Below, piece by piece: positions 12,018 through 23,478 of a DNA stretch of 63,113 nucleotides. Below the pieces are notes generated by a model. It did not search any database. It saw only the letters and a list, made by a program, of their open reading frames with translations, and was not told the origin of the DNA. The translations under genes were made by a program, and so were the position numbers. The stretch covers positions 1 to 63,113 of the forward strand of contig JAEUWP010000390.1 in assembly GCA_018524725.1 (NCBI GenBank), given 5' to 3'. Source of the DNA: Podaxis mareebaensis. Its lineage: Eukaryota; Basidiomycota; Agaricomycetes; Agaricales; Agaricaceae. Each line of letters begins with the position of its first letter. Position 1 is the stretch's first letter.

Positions 12018-12305
12018 TTATGTGAGAGGACCGATCCTTTTTAGGTAATCTTCCAAGGCTGCAAAATTTCGAAGTTCGGTGGCTGTTTTCCACTCGTTGT
12101 GAGACTCTGGGAAATCACGCCATTTCACCAAGAAACAATAACCACGACTGACTTTCTTGTGTGCGAGGATTTCCTGTACATGATATTCTGGATCATGTCT
12201 GGTATTGGTTCTGGTGGTGTTTGCGTTTCATTTCCTGATTCCTCGGCTTCGTCGTCGATCTCTTCGCGATATTGTTTGATTAGTGACGTGTGAAATACTC
12301 GGCAT
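12018..12305 (-). pseudogene. C-terminal end of Ty3/gypsy Pol with chromodomain, frameshifted
   Basis: Minus-strand translation gives VFHTSLIKQYREEIDDEAEE, the end of an integrase. After a one-base frame change near 12196 it continues as a chromodomain: DPEYHVQEILAHKK, then GYCFLVKWRDFPESHNEW, then LRNFAALEDYLKRIGPLT and a stop at 12018. The EYxVxxIL, LVKW and NxW positions match chromodomains that direct such elements to heterochromatin. The frameshift and the missing upstream enzymes make it non-functional. Confidence 0.85.
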
Positions 12306-12311
12306 TTGTTA

Positions 12312-12383
12312 ACGTTATATATACCTATCGTGTTGCGTCTTATTGGTTAGTACACGTGACGTCGTAAGCCTACCAAGCTTACA
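12312..12383 (-). repeat. Truncated 5' LTR fragment joined to pol and to the NACHT gene
   Basis: This is the first ~70 bp of the LTR, nearly identical to 11949-11880. Its inner side jumps straight into pol sequence at about 12310. Its outer side (12383/12384) meets coding sequence of the downstream NACHT gene. The NACHT reading frame stays open backwards through this fragment to a TAA at 12310 but contains no ATG there. Confidence 0.75.
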
Positions 12384-14840
12384 CAACGCCTCTACTAACG
12401 GTACTAACGCATCACTGTCACCCTCCAATCCTGGCTCTCAAACCGCAGGTCAAATACCTTCCCTCGTTTTTGCATCGAGAACTCACACTAGTGGTCCACA
12501 GAGCAATCTTCCGGTCTCGGCATGTTTTCCAACGCTCATGAGTTTCTCATCAAAGATTCAACAATGGTCAACGTTAACATTGAACGGGCCAAGCAGTACA
12601 TTCAAACCCTCGATTCCGGGAGGCCAGGTACACGCTCCCCCTCTGTTTTGCAAACTAAGTCTCACCGCACTACCAGTCCTCACTCTCCTTGAGCAGAAGA
12701 GGGTTACCGGTGCTGAAGTCGATTCTTCTGATCGCTCTCCAGCAAGATGCCATCCAGGTACCCGGAAGGAACTCAGGGAAAGGATACATGCGTGGATTGC
12801 GAACCCAAGCCGCGACTGGAACATGTTCTGGCTCCTAGGCCCAGCAGGCGTCGGAAAGTCTGCGGTTGCACAAACAATTGCTGAAGAATGTAAAGCAAAC
12901 GGTCGTCTCGGCGCAACCTTCTTCTTCTCACGGCCCAACCGCCGCAACAATCCCTCCCACGTCATTCCTACCCTTGCGTATCAGCTCGTTGTCCAGAGTC
13001 CCGACTACAAAAAGTTGATCACTCAGCGCCTCGCCAATGACTCTACCGTCCTAGAAAAGAGTATCCGCGCGCAGTTCAAGGAACTGATCGTCGAACCATT
13101 TAGAGTCCTACACGCCCAAAAGTCTTTCCAGCACCCTTTGCTCATCATTCTCGACGGACTGGACGAGTGTAAGGGAAGGGATGCCCAATGCGAGTTTGTT
13201 CAACTCATCAGCAATCATGTTGGTGTTAGAGAAAGTCCTCTTCTTTGGATGATATGCAGCCGTCCAGAGTGGCACCTCCAACGGATGTTATCGAACGGCG
13301 ACTTCGGCATCAACTGTTGTCGAGATGGGCTAGTTGTAGACGACGAGGAAGCACAGCGAGATGTGTATCGTTTTCTCCAAGATGGGTTTCAAGATATTCG
13401 TCGTCGTTTCTATGATTTAGTTACCGACCCGTGGCCCGCGGAAGTCCACATCCGTCAACTCGCCCATGCGGCATCGGGCCTTTTCATCTTTGCCTCAACA
13501 CTTCTCAAGTTCATCGGTGACGAATATCACGGCAATCCAGTATCACAACTGGCTATCTGCCTCAAGTTCGTTGGAAATACACATGTTCCTGGCGCAGTCA
13601 ATCCCCTCCATGCCCTCGATCTTCTTTACAAGCGAATTCTTGCTGACTTACCTCCCCATTTTCTTTCCACCATCATGTGTATCATTAGTCTTCGTGTTCT
13701 TTACGAACGAGCAGATCTCTCCGCGTGTGTTGGGGCGAACATCCTGGGGCTTGACAAGGCCTCTTTTTATGCTGCTCTTCAGTGGATGCATTCGGTTCTT
13801 CTCATTCCGATCCCCGAGCAGGCAGACCGCCAGGGCGTGTATTTCTACCATGCTTCGTTCGAGGACTTCTTAGGAGACCAAAACCGGTCTGGCCATTTCC
13901 ACGATCTGTACAGAAAAGCACATTACGACGTCGCAACGAATAGTCTTCGTTGGTACAATGCATTCACCAGCACCGAATGTTGTCGGGATGGTAAGTTGAG
14001 CCCACCTAAATCGCCATATATCTTTTTATAATTGGATACTGGCCAGGTAACACATGTGCCGTCCCTCTCCCACCTCTCACCTGGCTCCCGACGCAAGCAA
14101 TCCTTGACCTAGAGTCAGCCTCAGGAAACCCAGAGGACCAGAGCTTCCTACTCTGGCGTATACGCAACGTTGTCGCGAGCACGAGCTGGGCCGCATGTTG
14201 TCTCATTGCAAACGACGACATACCAGGTATTATAGCGGAGCTCAGGCGTTTCTGCTTCTGCCATCTGACACCATCCGTTCTAAATGATCGACAATTTATA
14301 CGATTCCTCAATTGGCTCCATGGATTGGTGAGTTCTCCTTGTTCTTCCTCTTTAGCTCTAGGCTAGACTGGCCGGATAGGAGACTGCGAAAGCCCTTCTA
14401 AGACACATGCCGACTTCCTTCGTCGATCTCAAGCTTTTATGGAAGAACAAATTCAGAATATCATCCCATGTCTTTCCAATACAGGTAGGGTCCATTGGCT
14501 TACACAACGTCTATCAACCTGATCCTAGCATCAGGCACGACACAACGTTGAAATTATTTCCATTCATCTGAGGAATAAGCCGAGCGAGGAGAAGGAAATT
14601 TGCGCATTCTTCCTAGGCTTCAAGAAACGGTCTTGCCTTGTGCGGATTCTGCCGGGGGGTGATGCTAGTTTTGAAATTTCCATCGAGCCACCTTCTCGTC
14701 CTACTTCCCCTGAGGCACAGGTGATCTGACATACCGCCCTTGCAGCCAACACTAACTCCACCGGAGAATCACCTATAACGCTGAACATTCCTGATTGGCC
14801 CAGCGGAAGATATTTTCGTTGCAACATAGGGAACAGATGA
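12384..14840 (+). CDS. NACHT-domain STAND protein without kinase; 5' end lost to a retroelement
   Basis: This is a paralogue of the NACHT-kinase gene at 5744. Exons: 12384-12448 (broken at its 5' edge), 12502-12627, 12677-13990, 14047-14327, 14380-14484, 14535-14697 and 14746-14840, all in phase. The last junction (intron 14698-14745) is needed to pass a TGA at 14727; without it the protein simply ends there. The first in-frame ATG is at 12522, giving about 687 aa. Just after it comes MFSNAHEFLIKDSTMVNVN, the short pre-NACHT motif. Then follow LLEQKRVTGAEVDSSDRS, Walker A GPAGVGKS and Walker B LLIILDGLDEC. The C-terminus ends in a small beta-like segment (VRILPGGDASFEISIEPP), not a kinase. 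The original first exon is cut by the LTR at 12383. It may still be expressed from 12522 or be a 5'-truncated pseudogene. Confidence 0.75.
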
Positions 14841-15308
14841 CAGACGCTCTCATATATAGGTTCTTTACGCCTATATCAGTGCTCCATACTCATTCCCTCC
14901 CTTTTATCGCCTCTTACCTCGTCATGCTTTCTCGTTGATTCAGTACTTCTCTTCCGAATAGTAGCCGAGTCTATTAATAGATACTATACGATTACGAGCA
15001 GGAAATTAGGTAAGCAACCCGTAATGCTGCCCCCGAAATTGAGCCTATTCTGGTTCCCTTAGTTCATAATCCTGCGTCCCGGCGGCCTAGACCGGTCATG
15101 TCAGGAAAAGCATACAAAAATAATGTTTTTTGAGTGTATCAAGCAGGTTAAGCATCACAGGACAGGTTTCTAACGGTCATTTTCAAGCCCCCTACAAGCA
15201 CAAAACTAGACAAGTCGGCAGAAACATGGTGTCATAACTTGTAACACAGAAACAGAAGAAACTTGTGGTCATATTCGTACAACACCCTATTCACCCTAGC
15301 CAGCAAGC
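14841..15308. other. Short convergent intergenic region
   Basis: This separates the end of the second NACHT gene (+) from the end of the first receptor-like gene (-). I see no gene. Both flanking genes terminate here, so it probably holds their 3' untranslated regions. Confidence 0.4.
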
Positions 15309-16915
15309 TTAGGTAGGGCTATATACAGGTGGCAACTCCCTCAGTAAACTCGACTCCCCGCCAAGCCTGATACCACTATCAACATGCCGCAATATCTCTC
15401 TATTGCCTAGTCTTGCACTCCTTTCGTTTGATTCCTCATTGACATTGTTGCGATCCGCCGAGTCTGCGATGATGTTCCCGACGATTGGTTCATCAACGCA
15501 GCTGCGCTCGCCAGAAGGCAAGTCCGCAACCGCACTTGGAATGGGTTCTTGGAGAACGGGATGTTCAGCGACTTGTTTACTAGCCGCAGACGACGACTGG
15601 GAAGGGATTAGAGCATGATCACCAACCACGGTCTGGTGGCCCTGTTTCACTGGTTGAGCGGTCGGACCTGTGGCGCCAGTACTGCAACCGCTATCAGTCG
15701 AAGCCATAGGGTAGTGCAACGACTGCTCCGGCCTTCGTGTAAATACCGTGGCTGGGATTGACCGCGGAGACGTACTCTCCCGATAATCCAGCACTGGGGT
15801 GGCAGCCGTAGAGCTCCCTCCAGCCTTCGTTTGGGAGACCAAGGACTGTTGGGAGGGCCTTGTCCGTATATCATGGCGTGGAGTTGTAGTGCCAGTATAC
15901 GTCAATACCGCACCCTTTCTGTCGGCACCTTCATACACGATAGGAGGCAGAGGTGAGGCACCGTCCGCATCTCCACAATATTGCATCGCTGGTGATGCGG
16001 AAGGCCCAGAAACGAATGGATATGGATTGATTTCGCTCCTTGACCGCCTTAGTCGTCTTCCAAGAAACCCTATTAGCGAATTCCATCAGTTAATCTCTAT
16101 CAATCAAGCAGCATGAGAAATCAAAGAAAGGCAAACATATTTAGGGTGAACCTACAAAAAATCATGACTCACACGAAGACTGCCCATCGCTTTCCCCTAG
16201 ATCCCCGTTCCCCTCCCTACACCTACTGTCATAGCTCCATACTTCCTCCTCTCTCCTCAATCTCCTCCTTCGGATCCACCATAGCATACAACCCGTGATA
16301 ACAAGGATGAAACCAAGACTACCTAAAACGACACCTACAATTCCCCCTTTTGATAGCCTTTTACTGGGCGCCATGCCTTCATGTCCACTCGGATCATTTA
16401 TCATGAAGTAGTCGAACCAGATTGTACCTTCACCTGGTTCGGAGCCCAGATTAACCTTAGCCATTGTCACAGTCAGCTCACTTGTACAAAAAGTCAGTTC
16501 CCTTGAATGATGAAAAGAACGATCAGGGATGACATACTGCTGGGTAATGTTCAAAACAGGAGATGCCCAAAACTGTTGGTAAGGAGTGTCCCCGGCACCC
16601 TCCTGTGAAACCATTTGCACAGGAGATGCACCGTCGATTGAATAGTTAGTGACTACCCCACCGGACGTTGCGTCGATGGTTCCGTATACTACAATGGACC
16701 TTCCTTTCAATTGAATCATTGTTATCCCGGTTCGAAATGAGTCAATGGGAAGAAGTTGGCGCACCATAGAAAGGGACAACAAATGAATCGCCTACCTGCG
16801 TCGAACTCGACACCGTCTCTTGGAATTCCCCGGGTGATCCCCCTAATAGCCATACACCGTTGAATCTGACTCGAGGATCTCTGTCATCCACCAAGACCAC
16901 TGTTTTTGAACCCAT
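15309..16915 (-). CDS. Single-pass membrane protein, receptor-like, copy 1
   Basis: Start ATG at 16915 encodes MGSKTVVLVDDRDPRVRFNG, followed by an extracellular beta-sandwich-like region (GDSFVVPFYGRSIVVYGTI). An intron is removed at FYG|RSI. One membrane helix follows the ectodomain (GIVGVVLGSLGFILVITGCM), then a basic stop-transfer WWIRRRRLRR. The long cytoplasmic tail is Ser/Thr/Pro-rich and ends with RHVDSGIRLGG...LPPVYSPT. This layout is very common in agaricomycete genomes, though its role is not established; cell-surface or wall sensing is plausible. PPVY fits a PPxY motif for WW domains of Nedd4/Rsp5-type ubiquitin ligases (inference). No classical signal peptide is visible, so topology is assigned by the positive-inside rule. 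Copy 2 lies 1.5 kb upstream in the direction of transcription. Confidence 0.75.
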
Positions 16916-18373
16916 TAGGAACTAAACACCAAAGTCGTAGTATGAGGTTGGGACAGAAGCTGATGAGGATGTAAGTAATAGGGTGAAAGGAAATGAATAA
17001 TATTTCAGCGCACATGCAGCCTGCAATCATTTTATATCCATAATCACCCTGTATCACCGCCGACACTGAGTTATTATTTGAACGTGTCCACTGGCCTTGA
17101 TTGGTCCTAGCTGCTGGGCTTATTTAAGGGCCTAAGTAGCAGCTAAATAGTCTCGATAAGGCACACCAACACAGCCTTTGTGCTTTGCTGCCCTCGGAAC
17201 ACCATTTTCCAGATTCAAACGATATCGTAGTTAAACTAAAGCATACGCTGATATCCAGGCAGTGTGCTCATGGTCGTTCAATATTCAATTCTCGAGGGCA
17301 TATATATATATTTTACTTTCATCTGCCCTGTGTCGCGCGTCGTCCTTTGGTGCTACCGTCCATATATCTTGGCTCCCACTAACAAATTAGATTGCCCATA
17401 TAAGAATCAAATCTCTTAGCCCCACTAGTTTCAGTCTCAAGTCTCGCTTTTTTTTACTAACCGCATATATCTCCCACTGTAGACCCACACACGGATCACT
17501 GGCTTTCTCACGATTGGTTGGCTCCTATGGCTTCACTTTTATTTAGACTATGCCTAACCTATTTTTTTCCAAACTAGACCAGGAATCAAATCGCCGGCTT
17601 GATAAGTCAGAAGGATGCTGATGGATGTCCTTTTCGGGATGACTAGTCGAAAAATTTTGGTGGGGCTATCGCCTATGTAACTAGTTCATGATGTGATATT
17701 CACATTTAGGACTGATTGGTCTTGGATTTGTTGATTCATTCTCGTCTCGCGGTCAGCTGCTTCATCTCAAGCTCCAATATGCTTACACAAACTCCGTTTG
17801 CAAAGCCAGGAGAATATCAACGGGCCGGCAGCGGTGTTTTCTGATGTAGGAAAGTTGGTTACGGGGAGGTGAAGGGGAGGTTACTTCCAGAAGCCGTAGC
17901 TCAAAGAGTGATACGACAACCACTCATTTCGTATCGAGTCCCTTACACATATTCTACCTCAATCACTCCAATTCAGCAACGAGGCATTGTTTTTTATGCC
18001 ACAGACATGAGGCATGATTAATTGAAGCGCAAGACGGTGGAACGCCGTCATGTTTCGAGTCCTCCCGACTGACCCTACGGACAACACTTCATAGTAGCAT
18101 ATATACCAAGTGCCACGTGAGGTACTCCCACCGTGGTGGTAACCTGATAATTGCAATAGCTCAAAATGACTTTTTACTACAATTGTGGCACCTCGCCCGG
18201 AGCCCCTGATATCGCCCAATTATCCTCAATCTCATATACCGGTTCACCACGCCCATTTGATACTCCTTCTCATTTTCATCGTCGACTACATCGTCTTTCC
18301 ATGGATTCAACACCTCTCATTTGGATAGTAACCGAGTCTATCCTTAAATACTCATTTATCTCGACTGCCAAGC
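16916..18373. other. Spacer between the two tandem membrane-protein genes
   Basis: 1.45 kb, AT-rich around 17280-17580. It should carry the promoter of copy 1 (read leftward) and the 3' end of copy 2. No further gene recognised; the longest frame (17959-18219, minus) has no homology or splice support. Confidence 0.4.
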
Positions 18374-20064
18374 TTAGGTAGGACTGTAAACAGGTGGTAA
18401 CTCCATCGGCAAATTCGACTGCCCGCCAAGCCTGATACCACTATCAATGTGCCGTAGTGCCTCTCTATCCCCCAGCCCCGCGCGTCTGTCACTCGATTCC
18501 GCACTAGCATTGATACGATCCACCGAGTCTGCAATCCTGATCTTGATGACGGGTCTACCGTTGTGATTGTGCTCGCCAGAAGGGCACAACTGAACGTCTG
18601 CAACAGCACCAGAAATGAGTCCTTGTACGACGGGACGTTCTGTGGCTTGTTCACTGGCCGCAGACGACGATTGAGGAGGTGTTAAATTGGGATTACCAAC
18701 TGCAGGCTGGCGGCCGCGTTTGATCGGCCTAGCAAACGGACCCCTGGAGCCGACGCCACTATCGCTACTGTTGGGAGTCGAAGGAGACTGCAGCTGCCCT
18801 CGTGTATATATGGTTGCTGGAGGAGGCAATTGCGAATTTGTACTCTCCTGAGAATCCATCATCGTGATGATAGTGGTAGAGCTCCTTCCCGTGTTCGTTG
18901 GGGTAGATGATGGAGCTGAGGACGTCTGGGAGGGCCTTGGTCCTGTGTCACGATCTGGAACCGCAGTGGGAGTATCTCTCGACATGCCACGCTTCGTGTC
19001 ACCACCTCCATACATCATAGGAAGCGGAGGTAAGTTACCGTATATTTCCCCCGAATTCGGCGTAGTTTCAGATGAAGCAGGGAGCCCAAGAACAAATGGC
19101 TGAATCCCACTCCTTGACTGCCTTTGTCGTCTTCCGAGAAACCCTAGTGACGAAACTCATCAGTCAGTCACTTAATCGCTATGTCAATCGAGTAATACGA
19201 AAAATAAAATGAAGTCAAACAAATTCAAGCTAAGACTAAAAACATAACATGACTCACATGAAGGCTGCTCATCGCTTTCCCCTAGTTCCCTACTCCTACC
19301 CTCCCTGTGCCTACCGCCGTAGCTCCATCGGGCATCAGCACCAAACTCTTTACCACGGGCGCCGTTTTCTCCGGAGTCTTCAAATCGACGTAATTCCCCC
19401 TTTCTCCTCCATCTCTTTCGGATCCACCAGAATATGCAACCCGTGACAACGAGGATGAAACCCAGACTGCCCAAAACAGCACCTAAAATCCCTCCTTTTG
19501 ATAGTCCTTTACTGGGCGCCACGCCTTCGTGTCCACTCGGATCGTTTATTACGAAGTAGTCGAACCAGATTGTACCTTCACCTGGTTCGGGGTCCGGATT
19601 AACCTTAGCCATTGTCACCGTCAATTCGCTTGTACAAAAAGTCAGTTCCCTTGGACGATGGGAAGAACGATCAGGAATGACATACTGCTGGGTAATGTTC
19701 AAAACAGGAGATGCCCAAAACTGTTGGTGAGAAGTGTCCCCGGTACCTCGCTGGGAAACCACTTGCACAGGAGGCGCGCCATCGATTGAATAGTTAGTGA
19801 CTACCCCACCGGACGTTGCGTCGATGGTTCCGTATACTACAATGGACCTTCCTGTCAAATAAGCCATTGTTACTCCCAGTTCAAGGCGAGTCAACTGGAA
19901 GAAGTTGGCACACCATAGAAAGGAACAGCAAATGAATCGCCTACCCGCGTCGAACTCGACACCGTCTCTTTGAATTCCCCAGGTGATCCCCCTATTGGCC
20001 ATACACCGTTGAATCTGACTCGAGGATCTCTGTCATCCACCCAGATCGCTGTATTTGAACCCAT
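18374..20064 (-). CDS. Single-pass membrane protein, receptor-like, copy 2
   Basis: Start ATG at 20064 encodes MGSNTAIWVDDRDPRVRFNG. The gene has the same exon plan, membrane helix (GILGAVLGSLGFILVVTGCI) and terminal motif (RHIDSGIRLGG...LPPVYSPT) as copy 1. The ectodomain is nearly the same as in copy 1, including a tract of about 70 identical bases around 19781-19853. The Ser/Thr/Pro-rich cytoplasmic middle is strongly diverged and carries different indels. It is therefore a tandem duplicate whose binding face and last 40 residues are constrained while the linker drifts. Function unknown. Confidence 0.75.
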
Positions 20065-23000
20065 TGTCCACTCAAAAACCCAATCGCAGTATCAAGCCAA
20101 GACAGAGATCAGTGAAAATGTAAGAAGCTGGTATGGAGGGGAGCCAAAAGTCGCTTTTCCAGTAGATATCCAGCAGACAGTTATCTTATATGTGGACCGT
20201 CAAACTCTAATATCGCTGCCGATATTGATCTATCTTTCGAAGATGTCCAACTGGTACTGATCGCTGTCTCCTGTCGGGTTGATTTGAGGGCCTGTAACAT
20301 CAAGGTCGTCCCGGTGAAGTACGTTACCACAGCCTTGCGGGCTCTGCCGCCCTCGAAGTAGAGCACCATTATCCAGACCCTGATGGTGCTGAGGCTGAGC
20401 AGAGGCGTATTTCGAAAGAAAGCAGGGCGTCCGTGGTCAAACATATATTTTATTTGCGAATGCCCAGCACTTGGAGGGGCCCATCCGGTCTGTGTGTGGA
20501 TATTGACGTTGAGGTTTCATCTATCCTGTATCCTTTAGGCCTAGAAGTAGTGTACAGTAAAGTGTGTACCCTTGACTCCAGCGACAAAATTGGATGACCC
20601 ACAGCAGAATCAAGTCTTGGAATCTCTTGGCCTCTTAGTCTCAAACCTCACTCAATCTCTCCCCCCCAATATCCCTTCCACCCAGAGCGCACCCCATATT
20701 GTACCCCATCTCATCCGTCTTCAAAGATCGTAGGCTCGGCGCCTCCAAAGACAATTACTGTTGTCCTCCCCCAAACGTTATACTCGCACCCGCCCTTTTA
20801 TCTCGTGACCCAAGTAAATACCTCTAACTTCGGCACCAAAACGCGGTTGAGTTTATTCATTGGATAACTACCGGATGAAGCCTATATGTCATCGACAAGC
20901 GTACGAAGAAATCAGGATCTTTTCGCTATATGATCTCCACGTTGTACTGCGCATCGTCAACAGAATGCAATATTCATCGCCACTTGTCAACGTGATAGTC
21001 ATCTCATCGTGGTCTTTGAACGATCCAGAAAAGGAACTGATTCTCTGAAACCAACGGGAAGATCAGTCCGTGAAGAGAAATGATCAAATTAACCAATGCC
21101 AATAAGCCTTGGAAGGGTGTTACAAAGGGTCCGCCAAGCCGTGGCCCGGGTGGAGTCCCTTGTCAGCTTGTCCAAGCCCACCGCGTTGGAAGAAAAGATA
21201 CTAGGACAGCCCCCGGTAGTTATTGTCACCACCCGTCAGTTTGAAACCTTGATTAAGAAGTGGCGGAGTACGTACACTCGTTGACGGGAGGTCATTTGCA
21301 ACGTTTAAAGCAAGGTGCATATTAGGGCGTTCGGAGTCGCACGAAATGCTTATATCTACCCATCCCCTTGAGCATGCGAGCGGCACACTGCTCATCTAGC
21401 GCTTCCAGCCGGTGCTCCAATCCCACCTTTGGTATTCAGGAGATAATGTCCATGCCATGGTAGTCCAAGCAGAGTGGGATCAAAGCATCCGACCATTATG
21501 CAAAGACTATCAGTAATCAAGGCCCAACCATGCATTATTCTGTTGGAATCAGATAGAAGATGCTCACCGAGTAAGCCCCCGTCTTATAGATTCCAGTATA
21601 ATTTCGTTCTCCTGAGATTATGTACCGCGTAACTAGGGGAGGTTTTCTGCGAGAACTCGGGGTAGAGCTTGCGCCATGTAGAAATGCCTGCATAGGTGGC
21701 ACACCACAGAAATGGGGTTCTTCGCAATATGCGGGTGAAGCAGAAGCAAAAGTAATAATGCAATCTGCACATTTATGAGCATGATTGCCACTCACGTCGT
21801 ATAAGAGTCACCAGGGGCGGTTGTAGACAAACAGCATTTTTTGGAGCCAACCTGGAGGTTTAATTCAACTTGGCCCAGAGAAAAGGGAACTTCTGCCGAA
21901 GCCTTCGTCACGCTAGAAGGTGGAGCAAGGCATCAAACATTGAATCAGCCAAGCTGCTATATGCACACAAGAGTTATAAACATCAAGTTGTCCAGAAGAC
22001 AAAACACTGCCAGAAGACCATGCAAGTAGGAGATCAGAAAAAAAATTACGAAAACTTCTTACGTGAATATATTTGATGTCACAGGCACGAGGTGTCCCCA
22101 GTTTCCGGTACGAGAGTCGCGAAGGTGCTGATGATGCACCATATCGCCGGTTGTAGTGGCCGTTGAGTCGTACGTCCTCATGGTTGACTTTTGCTCGCAG
22201 AATAGGCGCTACTCCAGGTCATACAAAGTCATGCGATTTAAATCTATGCGGAATGATTCCTTCTAGAACTTGTACGAAACGCAGATCACTTGGGGGATGA
22301 AGCGCACAATGCCGGTCAACGCCCTACAGCCAGAGCATTCAAGGGTTAACAGGATCCGATCCGAGAGCACTGCATCAACACAATACGTGGCAAATAATTT
22401 CTGAAGCGATTGCACTAGCGCCTGCCCCTCAACCAGGAGGCTAAAGCTCCAAATCACGAGCAACGTCACGATGACGACTATATATAGAATGGAAGTCGAG
22501 GCATAGTTGACATCATGCATCATATACACACCATGTCTAATCTACTGGGAAAGTGCCGTGACCTAGACGATCATGTCGTTAGCCATGTTTCATGGATATG
22601 GTATTTCGATCCGTTCGACCAAAGCCAAATGAAATACAGTCGCATACCAAAAAAAAAGGATAGAAAACGCTAACAGCAAGATAATCACAGAAGGACCCTT
22701 CTCCGGGTGGAAGCCCGCTCAAGAAGCCCAGAAGCACAAGATGGGAACCGGAAATGTGGCGATAAGGAAGGAGAGTGGGTAATGGTAAGTGGAAGGTGAG
22801 GGAGGGGAGGAGCGGTTGGGGAAGAGAAAATAGAAACACATAAATACTTATCTGACAAACTGAAAGCGATACGCAGCAGATAACAGACTCTCGGTGTTAC
22901 AACAATCCATTTCCGTCGACCACCCCCTCAAAACAATAGCCTCAACCCGCCAGGCTCCAACAAAATCCCATTAGGCAAACCCTCAGCGGTCCAAACGCAT

Positions 23001-23478
23001 GGCTCCTATCGGCGCCACAACATCATGGCATCCATAATACTAGATGTATACGATTTGGGCCCCCCGATGCCTGGCCAAAATCTTGAACTTGAACTCATAG
23101 CGACGGCAGGATGTGAAAGTGGCGGGAATGTACATCCACATAGCCCACACGCAAAGGACAGGAGAGTGTCGAAGGAATGGAAAAGGCGGGGAAGACGGAT
23201 CTGAATCTTTATGTCTAAGTATAGAGACGGCGATGATGGTGCATGTCGACAAGGAAAACGAGAGGTTGATGTTGATAAGTCGATAATTGGTAATGAGCGA
23301 GTTTGTTTGATGATGAGCGTTGGTAAAATTACAATCGTGCCTTGGGTGAAACGGGAAAACAAAAAGATGGGCACGGAGGTTGTTCTAAATCAAACGGACC
23401 GTTAGTCGATGTCAATAGCAGTCAGATAATGTAAGGGAAAAAACACACGAAATCCCCCCGACATCGCTCCAGCCCGCA
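20065..23478. other. Gene-poor 3.4-kb region
   Basis: No gene could be supported. One small minus-strand frame (22263-22529) starts MYMMHDVNYASTSILYIVVI and holds one hydrophobic helix and several cysteines. It could be an exon of an orphan gene, but no partner exon joins convincingly. A second minus frame at 21535-21795 and one at 23006-23374 have no recognisable features. Poly-C and poly-A runs occur at about 20663 and 22651. Confidence 0.4.

Larger units (their letters stand above)
11737..12383 (-). mobile_element. Deleted Ty3/gypsy chromovirus remnant
   Basis: On the minus strand the order is as follows: an LTR start (12383-12312, beginning TGTAAGC); an abrupt junction into the 3' end of pol (12305-12018); a polypurine tract GAAAGGGGGGATTA just before 11949; and a complete-looking LTR (11949-11737, TGTAAGC...TTATCACA). 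Thus the 5' LTR tail, gag and nearly all of pol are gone. The two LTR starts agree at roughly 64 of 70 positions. No target-site duplication is visible. The element cannot move on its own. Confidence 0.85.

Noticed and set aside
12343..12521. Start of the second NACHT protein at 12343
   Set aside because: Position 12343 is a TTG inside the LTR fragment, and no ATG occurs in this frame before 12522. The frame also needs a splice at 12448/12502 to be meaningful.
13466..13873. 135-codon plus-strand frame inside the second NACHT gene
   Set aside because: Alternative frame of a conserved NACHT exon; no support of its own.
16162..16782. Receptor-like gene copy 1 starting at the internal ATG near 16782
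   Set aside because: That ATG lies inside an intron; splicing FYG|RSI from the ATG at 16915 gives the family-typical N-terminus shared with copy 2.
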